Assembly (NCBI GenBank): GCA_010015745.1
Contig: ML978267.1
Coordinates: 1-64,000, forward strand
DNA from: Setomelanomma holmii
Lineage: Eukaryota > Ascomycota > Dothideomycetes > Pleosporales > Phaeosphaeriaceae
Direction: 5' to 3'
Length of the DNA: 64,000 bases
The notes below the pieces were generated by a model. The model was not told where the DNA came from, did no database searches, and saw only the letters and a program-made list of their open reading frames with translations. Positions 1 to 9,688 of the stretch are shown piece by piece; position 1 is the stretch's first letter, and every line of letters starts with the position of its first letter. Made by a program: the position numbers and the translations under genes.

Positions 1-2
1 CA

Positions 3-152
3 GACATAGATACAATCATGGTTGCCGTACGAGCCTCACAACTTCTTGAGGCACAACGGGATACTGACGCTAAGGAACGGGCAGCAGAGAGAGTGGCAGC
101 TGAAACAGCAGCTCAAACGCTTCAGTCTATGTGTACAGAGTGGCAATTGTAA
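3..152 (+). CDS. possible 3' end of a gene cut by the window edge
   Basis: Frame 3 is open from the left edge to a TAA at 150-152 and gives about 49 residues. They are rich in Ala, Glu, Arg and Gln (for example EAQRDTDAKERAAERVAAET), which looks like the end of an amphipathic or coiled-coil helix. No family is recognisable. It could be a chance ORF. The only supports are its composition and its being open up to the edge. Confidence 0.25.
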   Translation, partial: DIDTIMVAVRASQLLEAQRDTDAKERAAERVAAETAAQTLQSMCTEWQL

Positions 153-672
153 CTACGTTGAGAGAACAATCATGAAATTCAGTTGGATGGCTCAATTCCG
201 GTGCGTGGCTCGGAACCGGGGGTGGCTCGAAACCCCGTCAGCTAGCTTAAATTTGGCGAAAATGCATCACGAGGGAAATCGCAACCGTGGGTTGTTGAGT
301 TACAAACACACATAGAATGCACGCCTTCATATGCGCTTGCCACGTTCCCAGAATGCAGAAAAAAATCCCTGCAACGGTCGCTATTCGCGGTAAAAGGTCC
401 GAGACCATGGTACCGGGGAAGGGTCTATCATGCAATAGTCTAGTCGCACTTCACTTTGAGCTACATCATGTGTTGATAGGTTGGTTTCATTGCCTAGGTG
501 AGCAGAGAGAGTATCTACGACCATCCTTCACACAATTGCAAAACAAAGACAGGAGAGGAGTTGTCCACGCGCCATCTTCGACTTGGAATAGAAATACAAT
601 CAGCACAGAAAGCAAGGCGAGTAAGGAGTGGCAATAGTTGGTGCGCTTCGGGTCCTTCCAACTTCGACTCGC
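153..672. other. intergenic, no gene seen
   Basis: Short ORFs occur on both strands but none has a recognisable domain or protein-like composition. The stretch lies downstream of the minus-strand eIF5 gene and probably holds its 3' UTR. Confidence 0.5.
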
Positions 673-1923
673 TTACTCGGAGTCCTCCTCATCGCTCTCA
701 GCATTCTCGAGCCACTCCTTGAACTTCTCGGCAGACTTGCGGACGCTCTTGCTGACCTTGATGTCGACGTACTTCTTGCTGGCCTTGGCGCACCAGGGTT
801 TGAGGGTCTCCTCGGAGACAAGCTCGTTATTGTAGACATTGAGCAAGATGGCTGAGACTTGAGGAATGAGCTCAGGCTTATCGTTGCCGACGAAGCGCTC
901 GATGCCACCTAGGAAAGCCTTCTCATGCTTTTCGGAAGTAATCAATTTCTTCAGCATGGGAGCGCGGCTGTCGATTTGCTTGACGATCTTGTCAGAGAAG
1001 AGGGTCTGCGGGATGACAGTCAGAGTGCGGTGCTTGGTCTCGATGCCGAGCTCCTTGGCCTTGAGGAAGATTTCAACGTTGTCAAGCTTGTCGACACCAC
1101 CCTTCTCTGCGGCAGTGTCGATGATCCATTTGCCGAAAACGTCGTAGGCGGAGCTCTCGCCGTCTTCCTCACCCTCGATGACAAGGGCACGCTTCAAGTC
1201 ATCAGGCAGCTGCTGAGCACGAGCACGCATGGCTTCCTCAGAGGTGTCAATGTGCCACTCGACCTCCTTGGGCTCTTCGTCCTCGATCTCCTTGGCCCCT
1301 TCCTGGATCTGGCGAGTGAGCTCGTCATCGCTGCCAGCCTCAATCTCAAGGTCACCATTCTCCTCCCCGTCTTCGGCACTATCACCGGGGCTGCCACCAT
1401 CGGGAGAGGCAGTCTCGCCCTTGGCCTCGGCTTCTTTACGGGCACGACGCTCGGCCTTCTTGGTGGACTTGTCCTTCTTGCCCTTCTTGGGCTCGTTCTT
1501 CAAAATGAAGGCTGTCAGCTTCAAGCGGGGATCAACATCGGAGATCTTGCCGCAGGCCTTGCAGTCGAGCGTGATGTTGCCGTCCTTGATGTGGACGTCG
1601 GTCTCGGGGTTCTTGCACTTCTTGCAGAGAACGAACTTGGAAATGAAGCCATCGAGGTAGTCCTGAAGTTTGCTAGCATCGTGGGCGCCGTTGATAATCC
1701 AGCGGTCGTCATTGGGGTTGGTGTTGGTCTGGGCTCCGAGTTCGAAGCCGAAGTACTTGATGACGTGAGCAGGCGGGCGGGCGAGAGACTGAGCCACGCT
1801 GCTGAGGTTGACAATGACGGTCTTGATGCCGTTGCCTTTGCCTTCAATCTTGGACTGCAGGCGCTCCATCTTGTAGCGATAGAAGGCGTCGGTGACATCG
1901 CGGCGAATGTTGATGGTAGCCAT
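673..1923 (-). CDS. TIF5: eukaryotic translation initiation factor 5 (eIF5)
   Basis: Intronless, 416 aa, close to the usual eIF5 length. eIF5 is the GTPase-activating protein for eIF2-GTP in the 43S pre-initiation complex and bridges eIF2beta, eIF3c and eIF1. The N-terminal domain begins with the family signature INIRRDVTDAFYRYKMERLQ; Arg16 matches the arginine finger (Arg15 in yeast). A C2-C2 zinc ribbon (CKKC...CKAC) lies near residues 98-125. A charged Lys/Glu/Asp linker follows (about 150-235). The C-terminal W2/HEAT domain ends in the acidic-aromatic tail LENAESDEEDSE. Start chosen: first ATG, with the conserved N-terminus immediately after it. A 486-codon plus-strand ORF lies antisense to this gene and is a codon-bias shadow. 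Confidence 0.97.
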   Translation of the reverse strand: MATINIRRDVTDAFYRYKMERLQSKIEGKGNGIKTVIVNLSSVAQSLARPPAHVIKYFGFELGAQTNTNPNDDRWIINGAHDASKLQDYLDGFISKFVLCKKCKNPETDVHIKDGNITLDCKACGKISDVDPRLKLTAFILKNEPKKGKKDKSTKKAERRARKEAEAKGETASPDGGSPGDSAEDGEENGDLEIEAGSDDELTRQIQEGAKEIEDEEPKEVEWHIDTSEEAMRARAQQLPDDLKRALVIEGEEDGESSAYDVFGKWIIDTAAEKGGVDKLDNVEIFLKAKELGIETKHRTLTVIPQTLFSDKIVKQIDSRAPMLKKLITSEKHEKAFLGGIERFVGNDKPELIPQVSAILLNVYNNELVSEETLKPWCAKASKKYVDIKVSKSVRKSAEKFKEWLENAESDEEDSE

Positions 1924-3214
1924 GGTGAGGATTTGTGGTTGGTAGACGGTTGGAGAAGTTTACTTTTGGTGAAGCTGGAGCGGACAGACGTGCAAATTCA
2001 GGTCGAAAATGTTGACGAGGGCCGAAAGAGACATGCAGTAACGCAGTCTCTGGTTGTGAGTGTTGGACGTGTGTGTGACTCGCGGTCGGGCAGGACTAGG
2101 TTAGCCGTTGGTGCAGTGGATGGAACTGCTGGGTATCCGCGTACAGCGAAATTTTTGCAGTTTGGGGGGAGGTTCGACTCGGAAAGAGGAGCTTTGGCGC
2201 GAATACATATACCGCAGTTGTCTGTACGGCTTTGTGGTGCGGGCTTGGTGCTTGCGCGGTCCTCAAGGGAAATGTGGCGGTTTGAGCAGGTCGCTTGCGG
2301 GCGACTCAGCGTGATGTTTGGCGCGTGCTGTGGGCTTTGTGAATCTGCTGCCAGTGGCTGTCACTGGGTAGGGCGGTCTGGGTGATGAATTTTGCGTGGG
2401 CAAAGGGTCGAGTGTGCGGGCGATGGAGTGGAGGAGGGATCATCATTCAAGGCAGGCGGAGTTATAAATCTTTGGCCGAGCGCGCTAACGCGTCGGCACC
2501 ACACCCACGCCCAAAATCCAGCACATCACAGGCAGCTTGCCTGCTGCGTGTCATTTGCGCAGCCGTGCAAACCCCGCTCCAGGCTGCAATCACAATGCAA
2601 GCTGAGCCGATGCAGCTGTCAAACTGTGGCAGCGCAGAGCCGGTCAGACACTGCAAAGCCCAGTCAGCCTCGCAGTCGGTCTTGCAGATCAGCAGAGATT
2701 TCTTAGCCCGCAAGCTGATTCCGGAACATCACCGAAGTCTGGAGATTGTGCATGGTGCCTGCGATTGGTTCAGGTTTGTGATTACAGGAGCACCACTCGT
2801 GTATGGTTCGCGTCCCGTACACGTAGTTGTACCACAAAGAGGAGGCCTGCAGCGCCGTTGTTCACGCACCGCGTAGCTCAGCCACATAGACCACCTTGCG
2901 ATCACCACATCCAACGGCTGCCAGAGCATTGGTCAACCTGTTGCCCGTTTGCGTGAGTGATAGCCATGTGTTCGCCATGCGAATAGCCCTGAGTCTGGGG
3001 TAGTCGTTCGTCTGCCAATCTCAACCTCAAACTTCCATGACTTCACCAATACCCCTACACAACAAGCGCCAACGTTCTAAGGACGGCTAGCGAACGTAGC
3101 TAAATCGACATCGGAGCTGCCCCGCGCGTACGTCATCCCGTGCCGAGTCGATTCTCATCGCAAGCGTGGGGTCGAACATCCATTCGACACTACCGAACCT
3201 AGCCAATCGCAAAG
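1924..3214. other. divergent intergenic region between eIF5 and THI6
   Basis: About 1.3 kb upstream of both eIF5 (minus) and THI6 (plus). It contains open but unconvincing plus-strand ORFs around 2382-2876 and a TATAAA-like string near 2463. No RNA gene or repeat was seen. It must carry both promoters. Confidence 0.5.
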
Positions 3215-4958
3215 ATGAGGGATCAGGTCGACTACTCGCTGTACCTGGTGACTGACTCGACAGAGGCCATACTTGGCTCGAGAGTTCTTGTAGAGGTGGT
3301 CGAGCAGGGCTTGCTGGGTGGTAGGTGGTTCCTTCCTCTCTGTCGATTTGCAGTCACATGTTCTGACACTTCACTCCAATTACTGCTTCTGGAAATCGCG
3401 ACTGACCTCACAAGCAGGCGTCACAATCGTCCAATACCGCGACAAGACATCTGACACTGGCCTTCTCATCTCCACAGCAAAAGCCCTTCACGAAGAATGC
3501 AAGGCTCACAAAATCCCTCTCCTCATCAACGATCGTGTCGACGTCGCCCTCGCCGTAGGCTGCGAAGGTGTACATCTAGGCCAAGACGACATGAATGTTT
3601 CTGAAGCCCGCCGCATCCTCGGCAATGACAAGATCATCGGCGCAACCGTCTCTTCGATTGATGAAGCACGTATAGCCGTCGAACGAGGAGCAGACTATCT
3701 GGGCATTGGGACACTGTACGCTACCAACACCAAGAAGAACACCAAGGACATCATCGGCGTCAATGGTATCCGGAAGATCCTCAAGTACTTGAATAATGGC
3801 AGTGAAGCAGAAAGGAATGTAAAGACAGTCTGTATAGGCGGCGTCAACGCAACAAACCTCCAGCGCATTACATACCAATTGCACGCTCCATCCTCACTCT
3901 CAACACCACCAAAGTCCATCGACGGCGTCGCAGTCGTATCCGCCATAATCGGCGCTCCAGATCCCAAAGCCGCCTCAGCACACCTCTCCCAACTACTGCA
4001 CTCCCCAGCAGCATTCGCATCCTCTTCCGAGCCACACTTCTGGCTCGAATCCAACTCTGACGAAATCGCACACCTCCTCTCCTCCGCCACGGCAGCAACA
4101 AAAGCAGTGAAACAAAAGTCACCATTGTCGCACAACATGACTAACCTCGTCGTACAAAACTTCGCCGCAAACGTCGCCCTCTGCATCGGCGCCAGCCCCA
4201 TCATGGCAAACTACGGCGAAGAAGCGGCCGACCTATCTGCCCTCGGCGGTGCACTAGTCGTAAATATGGGCACCGTTACGCCCGACGGTCTTTTGAATTA
4301 CAGAAAAGCAATCACTGCGTACAACCTCTCTGGCGGACCCATTGTCCTTGATCCCGTTGGTGCAGGGGCTACACACGTCCGCCGCGCTGCGTTGCTGAAA
4401 CTCATGGGTGTTGGGTATTTTGATTTGATCAAGGGGAATGAGCGGGAGATTCTGGCTGTTGCACGCGCATCTGGCTTCGTCATCGACGATACTTCGCAAC
4501 AACGTGGTGTGGACTCGGGAGATGCGTTGTTCTCGCTCGATCAACGCGCATACATCGTATCCCGCCTCGCTCTCCGAGAACGTAATGTCGTGCTTATGAC
4601 TGGCGCCACGGACGTGATCAGCGATGGAAATCGCACATACACCGTTTCCAACGGACATAAGTATCTAGGCATGATTACGGGCTCGGGATGTACGCTCGGA
4701 ACCACGCTATCTGCGTATCTGGCGGCGAATCGAGCTGATAAGTTACACGCTGCGATTGCGGGGATACTGCATTATGAAATCGCTGCGGAGCGGGCCGCGG
4801 GGCGCCAGGATGTACGAGGGCCGGGAACGTTTGTGCCTGCTTTCTTAGACGAGTTGTGGAAGTCGGGTGAGGAGCTTGTGAACGGGAAGGAGTGGGAGGG
4901 GGCGAGGGTGGAGTGTGTCAAGACGATTGAGGATTTTGGGTTGTTGAAGGAGACGTAG
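3215..4958 (+). CDS. THI6: bifunctional thiamine-phosphate synthase / hydroxyethylthiazole kinase
   Basis: Exons 3215-3320 and 3418-4958 (97-nt intron), 548 aa, the normal fungal THI6 fusion. The N-terminal half (about 1-230) is the ThiE-type TMP synthase joining HMP-PP and thiazole phosphate: VTIVQYRDK right after the splice, then LLINDRVDVALAVGCEGVHLGQ and the ADYLGIGTLYATNTKKN loop. The C-terminal half (about 260-530) is ThiM-type thiazole kinase: HNMTNLVVQNFAANV, ALGGALVVNMGT, GPIVLDPVGAGAT, LIKGNEREI and GMITGSGCTLGTTL. Splicing is needed to join MRDQVDYSLYLVTDST to the barrel; the codon split across the intron gives Gly36. No TPP-aptamer core such as CTGAGA was seen in the intron. Convergent with PFS2, 174 bp apart. 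Confidence 0.95.
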
Positions 4959-5132
4959 ATTGCCAAGAACAATGTGCTGGAGGAGGACTTTCGATGCAGA
5001 GAATTGGGTATTAAAGTCCTTTAGCGCATCTGAGCCAAAGCGTACAAAACCCCCTCTCTTCGTCAACGCCAGTCGAATCCGCACAATTATCATACATCCC
5101 AAACCTCCACTCTACCCCCACTGCACCATCTT

Positions 5133-7298
5133 CTACCTAGCCTTCCTATACCTCCCCTGCCTCATCTCCTCCAACAACGCCTCATTCTGATCAGGCAACG
5201 GCGCACGCCTCCTAATCCCATCCGCTCCAACCTGAGTCGGTCCATCATTCTGCCCTCCTCCAACAGGTCCACCATTCTGGAACTGCAGTGGCGGCGCACC
5301 CATGCCTGGTGGTGGCGGGAAACCTGGGAAACCAGGGAAGCCTTGGGGTGGCGGTGGCATGACATGTGGCAAAGGCGGCATGCCGGGTGGCAGCGGTGGC
5401 ATTCCCTGGGGCATGTCTTGGGGTAAGTTCGGAGGCGCTGGCATACCGGGAGGAAAGCCTGGAAATGGGAAGGGTGGAGGGCCATTTGCGTTTGGTGGTG
5501 GTGGACCGCCGTGATGGGGTATTGGCGGTGGAGGGAGGGCGCCAGATTGGATGAGCTGCGCGATTCGTGAAGGGTCCATGCCTTGGAATTGCGGTGGTAA
5601 AGAACCTGGTAGTGGTGGTGGAAAGGCTGATGGTGGGAGAGGGACGGGAGGGTGTCGTTGTCCGCCGATGCCAGGTAGTGCACTGAATGTTCCGTCTAGT
5701 GCAGCATTGAGACCTGGTAGTGAGAGACCCAGTGGAAGGCCAGGTACACCGGATGATTTGGAGGGCAATTTCTGATCGACGAGGCCTTCGGCTTCGTCTT
5801 CTGCTTCGAGTTCCTCTTCTTCTGCGCGTCGTCGGCGGCCTTGTCGGCCATCGTATGTTCCTCGAGCTTCAGCTTGTTCTTGGCCGATATGGTAGCGGTC
5901 GTTGACGTAATCGGTATCGCCAGGACGTGGTCGGGTCCAGAAGCGTGTTACGCGATCATTGGAGCCGGATGCGAGGATGTGACCTAGAGGATGCCAGTCG
6001 AGCGACCAAACAGTGTAGTCGTGGGCTTCTTTTATCCTATGGGCAGGCCATATGGATTGTGCGGGTGCGTTCTGCGAGTCGGCAGCGTCGTATGGTGATA
6101 CCGAGGGTGGTGTGTCTTCAGGTGGGTTCTGTTCATCGAGGAGGTAGTGGAGTATGCTGCCATCCACACCGCCAGTGGAAAGTAGGTTCTTGTGCATGGG
6201 GTGCCATGCCATTGTGATGATGTCTTTCTCGTTGCCCTTGAGCAGCAAAACGTCGCGCATCATGCGAAGGTCAAAGATCCGTGCAGTGTGATCACGAGCA
6301 CATGTTGCTAGCATGTTTCCTTGGACAGGCTCGAACATGGTTTTTGATATTGGGTTCTTATGTCCATGAAGCGTTGTGAGACACCGGCCTGTCCGCGGAT
6401 CCCAGAACTTGACTTGGTGATCTTTTGACCCTGACACTAGCAGTCCCTTGTGCGGGTGCCAGTCTACTGTCTTGACCTCCCAGCCGTGTCCCGTCAGCGT
6501 CGACTCCTCGGTGCTGGACGCAAAGTCCCAGATCTTCAGTGTTGTGTCATCGGCGCATGTGACGAACTTTGAGTCTGTCGGCGCAATGGCCAGGCCTCGG
6601 ACAGCTTCTGTATGCGCCTGCACCTCCTTGACGTTGTTGAAGTTGGTCTGCCAGTACTTGACCACTCCCGTCTGATCTGCCGACAGCAACCAGTCGTCGG
6701 TATGTGTGTACTCCACACAGCGAATAGCAGCCTCGTGGGCCTGCATAATGGTCTCGAAGTTGAAGCCCATGCCGTTCCACAATGTAAACTCGCCGCTCGT
6801 CGAGCCTGTGAGCAACCTCCGACCTTCTGGTGTCCATTTGACAACGTTGATGGGATGTTTTACTTTGTTGAGCGAGGAGTGCACAGCTTTCGCAGGTATC
6901 GATTCGGCAGCACTGGCGACTCGCGCTGCCGGCGGCGTCATGTCGACTACGTAGCTGGCGCTCGGCCGCTCGACCTCTGGCATGGGGACATTCTTGTATC
7001 GTGGGCGTCTGTTCCGCATCCATTGTACCGTCGTTGCGCCATAGTCAGTCACCGCTCCTGGAAGCACGTTAGTATGCAATCGCGAGTTGGGTACGTCACT
7101 TGAAGAGCTCGCAAAGCTTGACTGGGTATAACATGTTTGTATTTCGTAAAGTACATTCTGAGCTTTACGATGATAATGTACACCTTCCATCAACGAATAT
7201 CGTGGCGGTTTCCGAGGAGGAGGAATGGGCGCATACTTACGCTTCGGTCGAGGTCGCGGGCCGTCCTCGAACTGGCGCGGGTGGTATTCGCGGTCCAT
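5133..7298 (-). CDS. PFS2: polyadenylation factor subunit 2 (WD40, CPF complex)
   Basis: Exons 7298-7241 and 7057-5133, joined by a 183-nt intron with a TACTAAC branch site; 660 aa. Pfs2/WDR33 is the WD40 scaffold of the cleavage and polyadenylation factor that recognises the mRNA poly(A) signal. After splicing the N-terminus reads ...RPKR-AVTDYGATTVQWMRNRRPRYK, the Pfs2 signature. Seven WD repeats follow (about residues 85-415; GHGWEVKTVDWHPHKGLLVSGSKDHQVKFWD is one). An acidic linker (EEEELEAEDEAEG) and a long Pro/Gly/Met-rich tail (about 500-630) come next, longer than in yeast and as usual in filamentous fungi. Start: the first true ATG. Splicing removes an in-frame but non-homologous stretch that could otherwise be read through. 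Confidence 0.95.
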   Translation of the reverse strand: MDREYHPRQFEDGPRPRPKRKYAPIPPPRKPPRYSLMEGVHYHRKAQNVLYEIQTCYTQSSFASSSSDVPNSRLHTNVLPGAVTDYGATTVQWMRNRRPRYKNVPMPEVERPSASYVVDMTPPAARVASAAESIPAKAVHSSLNKVKHPINVVKWTPEGRRLLTGSTSGEFTLWNGMGFNFETIMQAHEAAIRCVEYTHTDDWLLSADQTGVVKYWQTNFNNVKEVQAHTEAVRGLAIAPTDSKFVTCADDTTLKIWDFASSTEESTLTGHGWEVKTVDWHPHKGLLVSGSKDHQVKFWDPRTGRCLTTLHGHKNPISKTMFEPVQGNMLATCARDHTARIFDLRMMRDVLLLKGNEKDIITMAWHPMHKNLLSTGGVDGSILHYLLDEQNPPEDTPPSVSPYDAADSQNAPAQSIWPAHRIKEAHDYTVWSLDWHPLGHILASGSNDRVTRFWTRPRPGDTDYVNDRYHIGQEQAEARGTYDGRQGRRRRAEEEELEAEDEAEGLVDQKLPSKSSGVPGLPLGLSLPGLNAALDGTFSALPGIGGQRHPPVPLPPSAFPPPLPGSLPPQFQGMDPSRIAQLIQSGALPPPPIPHHGGPPPPNANGPPPFPFPGFPPGMPAPPNLPQDMPQGMPPLPPGMPPLPHVMPPPPQGFPGFPGFPPPPGMGAPPLQFQNGGPVGGGQNDGPTQVGADGIRRRAPLPDQNEALLEEMRQGRYRKAR

Positions 7299-7801
7299 GG
7301 TTGATAGCGCCAAGTGTGAGCGGTCTTCAAGATACAGTCATGGGTGAAGTGGATGTCTACTAGAAAGGTAGCTGGTTGAATGAAGCTGGTGTTGAACGTT
7401 GTTAGTGAATGCGCGTCGCGAGAAAGAGCTCCGGCCGCGACTTCTCTTCTTGGCGAACAGCCACACCTTAGCCACAGGCCCGCGCACCCAACGGTTGTGC
7501 ATGGCGAGCTGCATCACTTGCATAGCTCCCCGCTGAGGGGCGATTCAACAGAATAAACCTCCCGCCGTATCTTCGTGCCCATTGCGGCGCCATGGCAGGC
7601 TTCGAGTCGCCGCTGTTTCGCCCGGAGCTGATGGCCAAGTAGCTGCTTTTGTGCCACTGCGCATCCAACCGCCGTTTTCGAGCATGTCATTCCGATTCCT
7701 CGCTTCACCACCACAATCTTGAGCCTTCAAGTACTTGCGGAAGGACCGATCGACTCCGAGGGAAGGCACTCAATTGTGCTCGCGTCACATTTGACGGCAT
7801 C
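7299..7801. other. bidirectional promoter region PFS2 / DGAT1-like
   Basis: 503 bp between divergent start codons. No ORF of note and no tRNA. It must hold both 5' UTRs and promoters; no clear TATA box was seen. Confidence 0.5.
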
Positions 7802-9474
7802 ATGGCGACGTCAACCTCGACAGAAACCAACACCTCCATCGCTACCGCCATTGCTATGCCTCAGAAATCTTCGCTTCACCGGAGGAAGCCGAGCGAGCCC
7901 AACGCCAATGGCAATGGTACCTCCAGCACCTCCAGCACCTCCAGCAAGACCAGGCGTAGCAGAGACACAAAGTATCGCCATGTATTTGCGACGCACTCGC
8001 TGCAACGTACCTCATGTCTGGATCAAGACTCCGGAGGATCGCCCAGCTTCGTCGGCTTTCGGAATCTCATGATTCTGGTTCTCAGTATGCATTCCTCAGT
8101 ACCAGCCACTTCGCACTTGACTAACAGGCACCAGTTGTTTCTAACTTGCGATTGATGATTGTGAACCTGCAGAAGGTATGCTATGTTCCTCTGTTGACCT
8201 GCCGCTTATGCTAACAGATGTAGTATGGAGTTCTGATATGCCTCAGTTGTCACGACTACTCGCGATCTGACATCATAACCGGTCTGCTCCTTTACCTGCT
8301 CGTTCCTGCCCATCTCTTTGTTACATACCTCATCGAGCTCGCAGCAGCATGGCAGGCGAAGCGAGCCTTCGCACGCATCTCCAACGAGCAGGACGATGAT
8401 ACTCCCGCCAAATATGCCGCCGCGCTTCGAAGCTTCAACTATACTTGGTACATTGTCGCAGCCTTTCACAGTCTGAATGCCACTATGAACCTGTACATCG
8501 CGAACACGACCGTCTACTACGACATCCATCATCCAGGCATTGGCACCATGTGTGAGATGCACGCCGTCATCGTCTTCTTGAAGTGCGCTTCGTATGCACT
8601 CACGAACCGCGACCTCCGTCACGCATACCTCCACCCGAAGCAGGCTGAGCCCTTACCTGAGCTATACAAGAGCTGCCCATACCCACAAAACATCAATTTC
8701 AACAACATATGCTACTTCTGGTGGGCACCGACGCTCGTGTACCAGCCTGTGTACCCACGAACAGACAAGATCCGATGGGGTTTCGTCTTGAAGCGCCTTC
8801 TTGAACTTGCTGGTCTCAGCATCGTCATCTGGATCGCCTCCGCCCAGTACGCAGCACCACTTCTCCAGAACTCGCTCGACAAGATCTTGACGCTCAACTT
8901 CACTTCCATTGCCGAGCGCATCATGAAGCTGTCCACCATCTCGGTCTTCTGTTGGCTCTGTGGCTTCTTCGCCCTGTTCCAGTCTGCCCTCAATGCCCTG
9001 GCCGAGGTGATGCGCTTCGGCGATCGTGAGTTCTATGGCGATTGGTGGAATGTGAGCAGTATCCGCACGTACTGGACCACATGGAACAAGCCCGTCACCA
9101 ATTTCATGCGCAGACATATCTACAGCCCGCTGGTAGGCCGCGGCTGCCCACCGGCGCTCGCACAAATCATCGTCTTCCTCTTCTCCGGCGTGCTTCACGA
9201 GTTGCTGGTCGGCGTCCCAACACATAACATCATCGGCGTCGCATTTGCGGGCATGATGGTGCAGATCCCGCTCATTGCGCTTACCGATGTGGTGCAGAAG
9301 TGGAGATGGATACAAGGAAAGGTTGCGGGTAACATGATTTTCTGGATGAGCTTTTGCCTTGTCGGACAACCGCTTGCTGCGTTGTTGTACTTTTTCGCGT
9401 GGCAGGCCAAGTATGGCAGTGTGAGCAAGCAGTTCCAAGAGAGTCCGGCGTTGCACATGTTCTTGAGACGGTAG
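7802..9474 (+). CDS. MBOAT diacylglycerol / sterol O-acyltransferase (DGAT1 type)
   Basis: Exons 7802-8084, 8135-8175 and 8224-9474 (introns 50 and 48 nt), 524 aa. Members make triacylglycerol or steryl esters from acyl-CoA in the ER membrane. A Ser/Thr-rich cytosolic N-terminus (about 1-75) precedes SPSFVGFRNLMILVLIVSN, the DGAT1/ACAT signature rebuilt across intron 1, then multiple membrane segments. The diagnostic FYGDWWN motif is near residue 378, and the catalytic MBOAT histidine is His433 in FSGVLHELLVGVP. The C-terminus is complete. The very short second exon (41 nt) restores the frame exactly. DGAT1 (TAG) is favoured over ARE1/2 (sterol ester) by overall appearance; this is inference. 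Convergent with the THADA-like gene. Confidence 0.93.
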
Positions 9475-9688
9475 GAAGCGTCTGCGAGCAGTGGTGTGAG
9501 AGGACGTTTTTGCATCTTTAGCATGTGGAAATATTCGTTCTTAGAGCTGTTTTCATAGCGTACGGGACAGACTTTGCTTGTTGAACAGCAATGGAAGTAC
9601 ACGATCCAAAAGCACAAACACATTCACAATCTAAACCCATCTGCCTGCCTCTCACTCATGCCACCTATCCCATCTCCCTTTCAAACCC

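Noticed and set aside
925..2385. 486-codon plus-strand ORF antisense to eIF5
   Set aside because: It lies almost entirely opposite eIF5, is Leu/Val/Gly-rich as expected from the complement of biased codons, and shows no domain.
3321..3417. TPP riboswitch in the THI6 intron
   Set aside because: Thiamine gene context prompted the check, but the conserved aptamer core (CTGAGA-type) is absent; fungal TPP riboswitches are known in other thiamine genes.
8662..9456. 264-codon minus-strand ORF inside the acyltransferase gene
   Set aside because: It is antisense to a clear MBOAT exon; His/Asp/Glu-rich composition comes from complementing membrane-helix codons.
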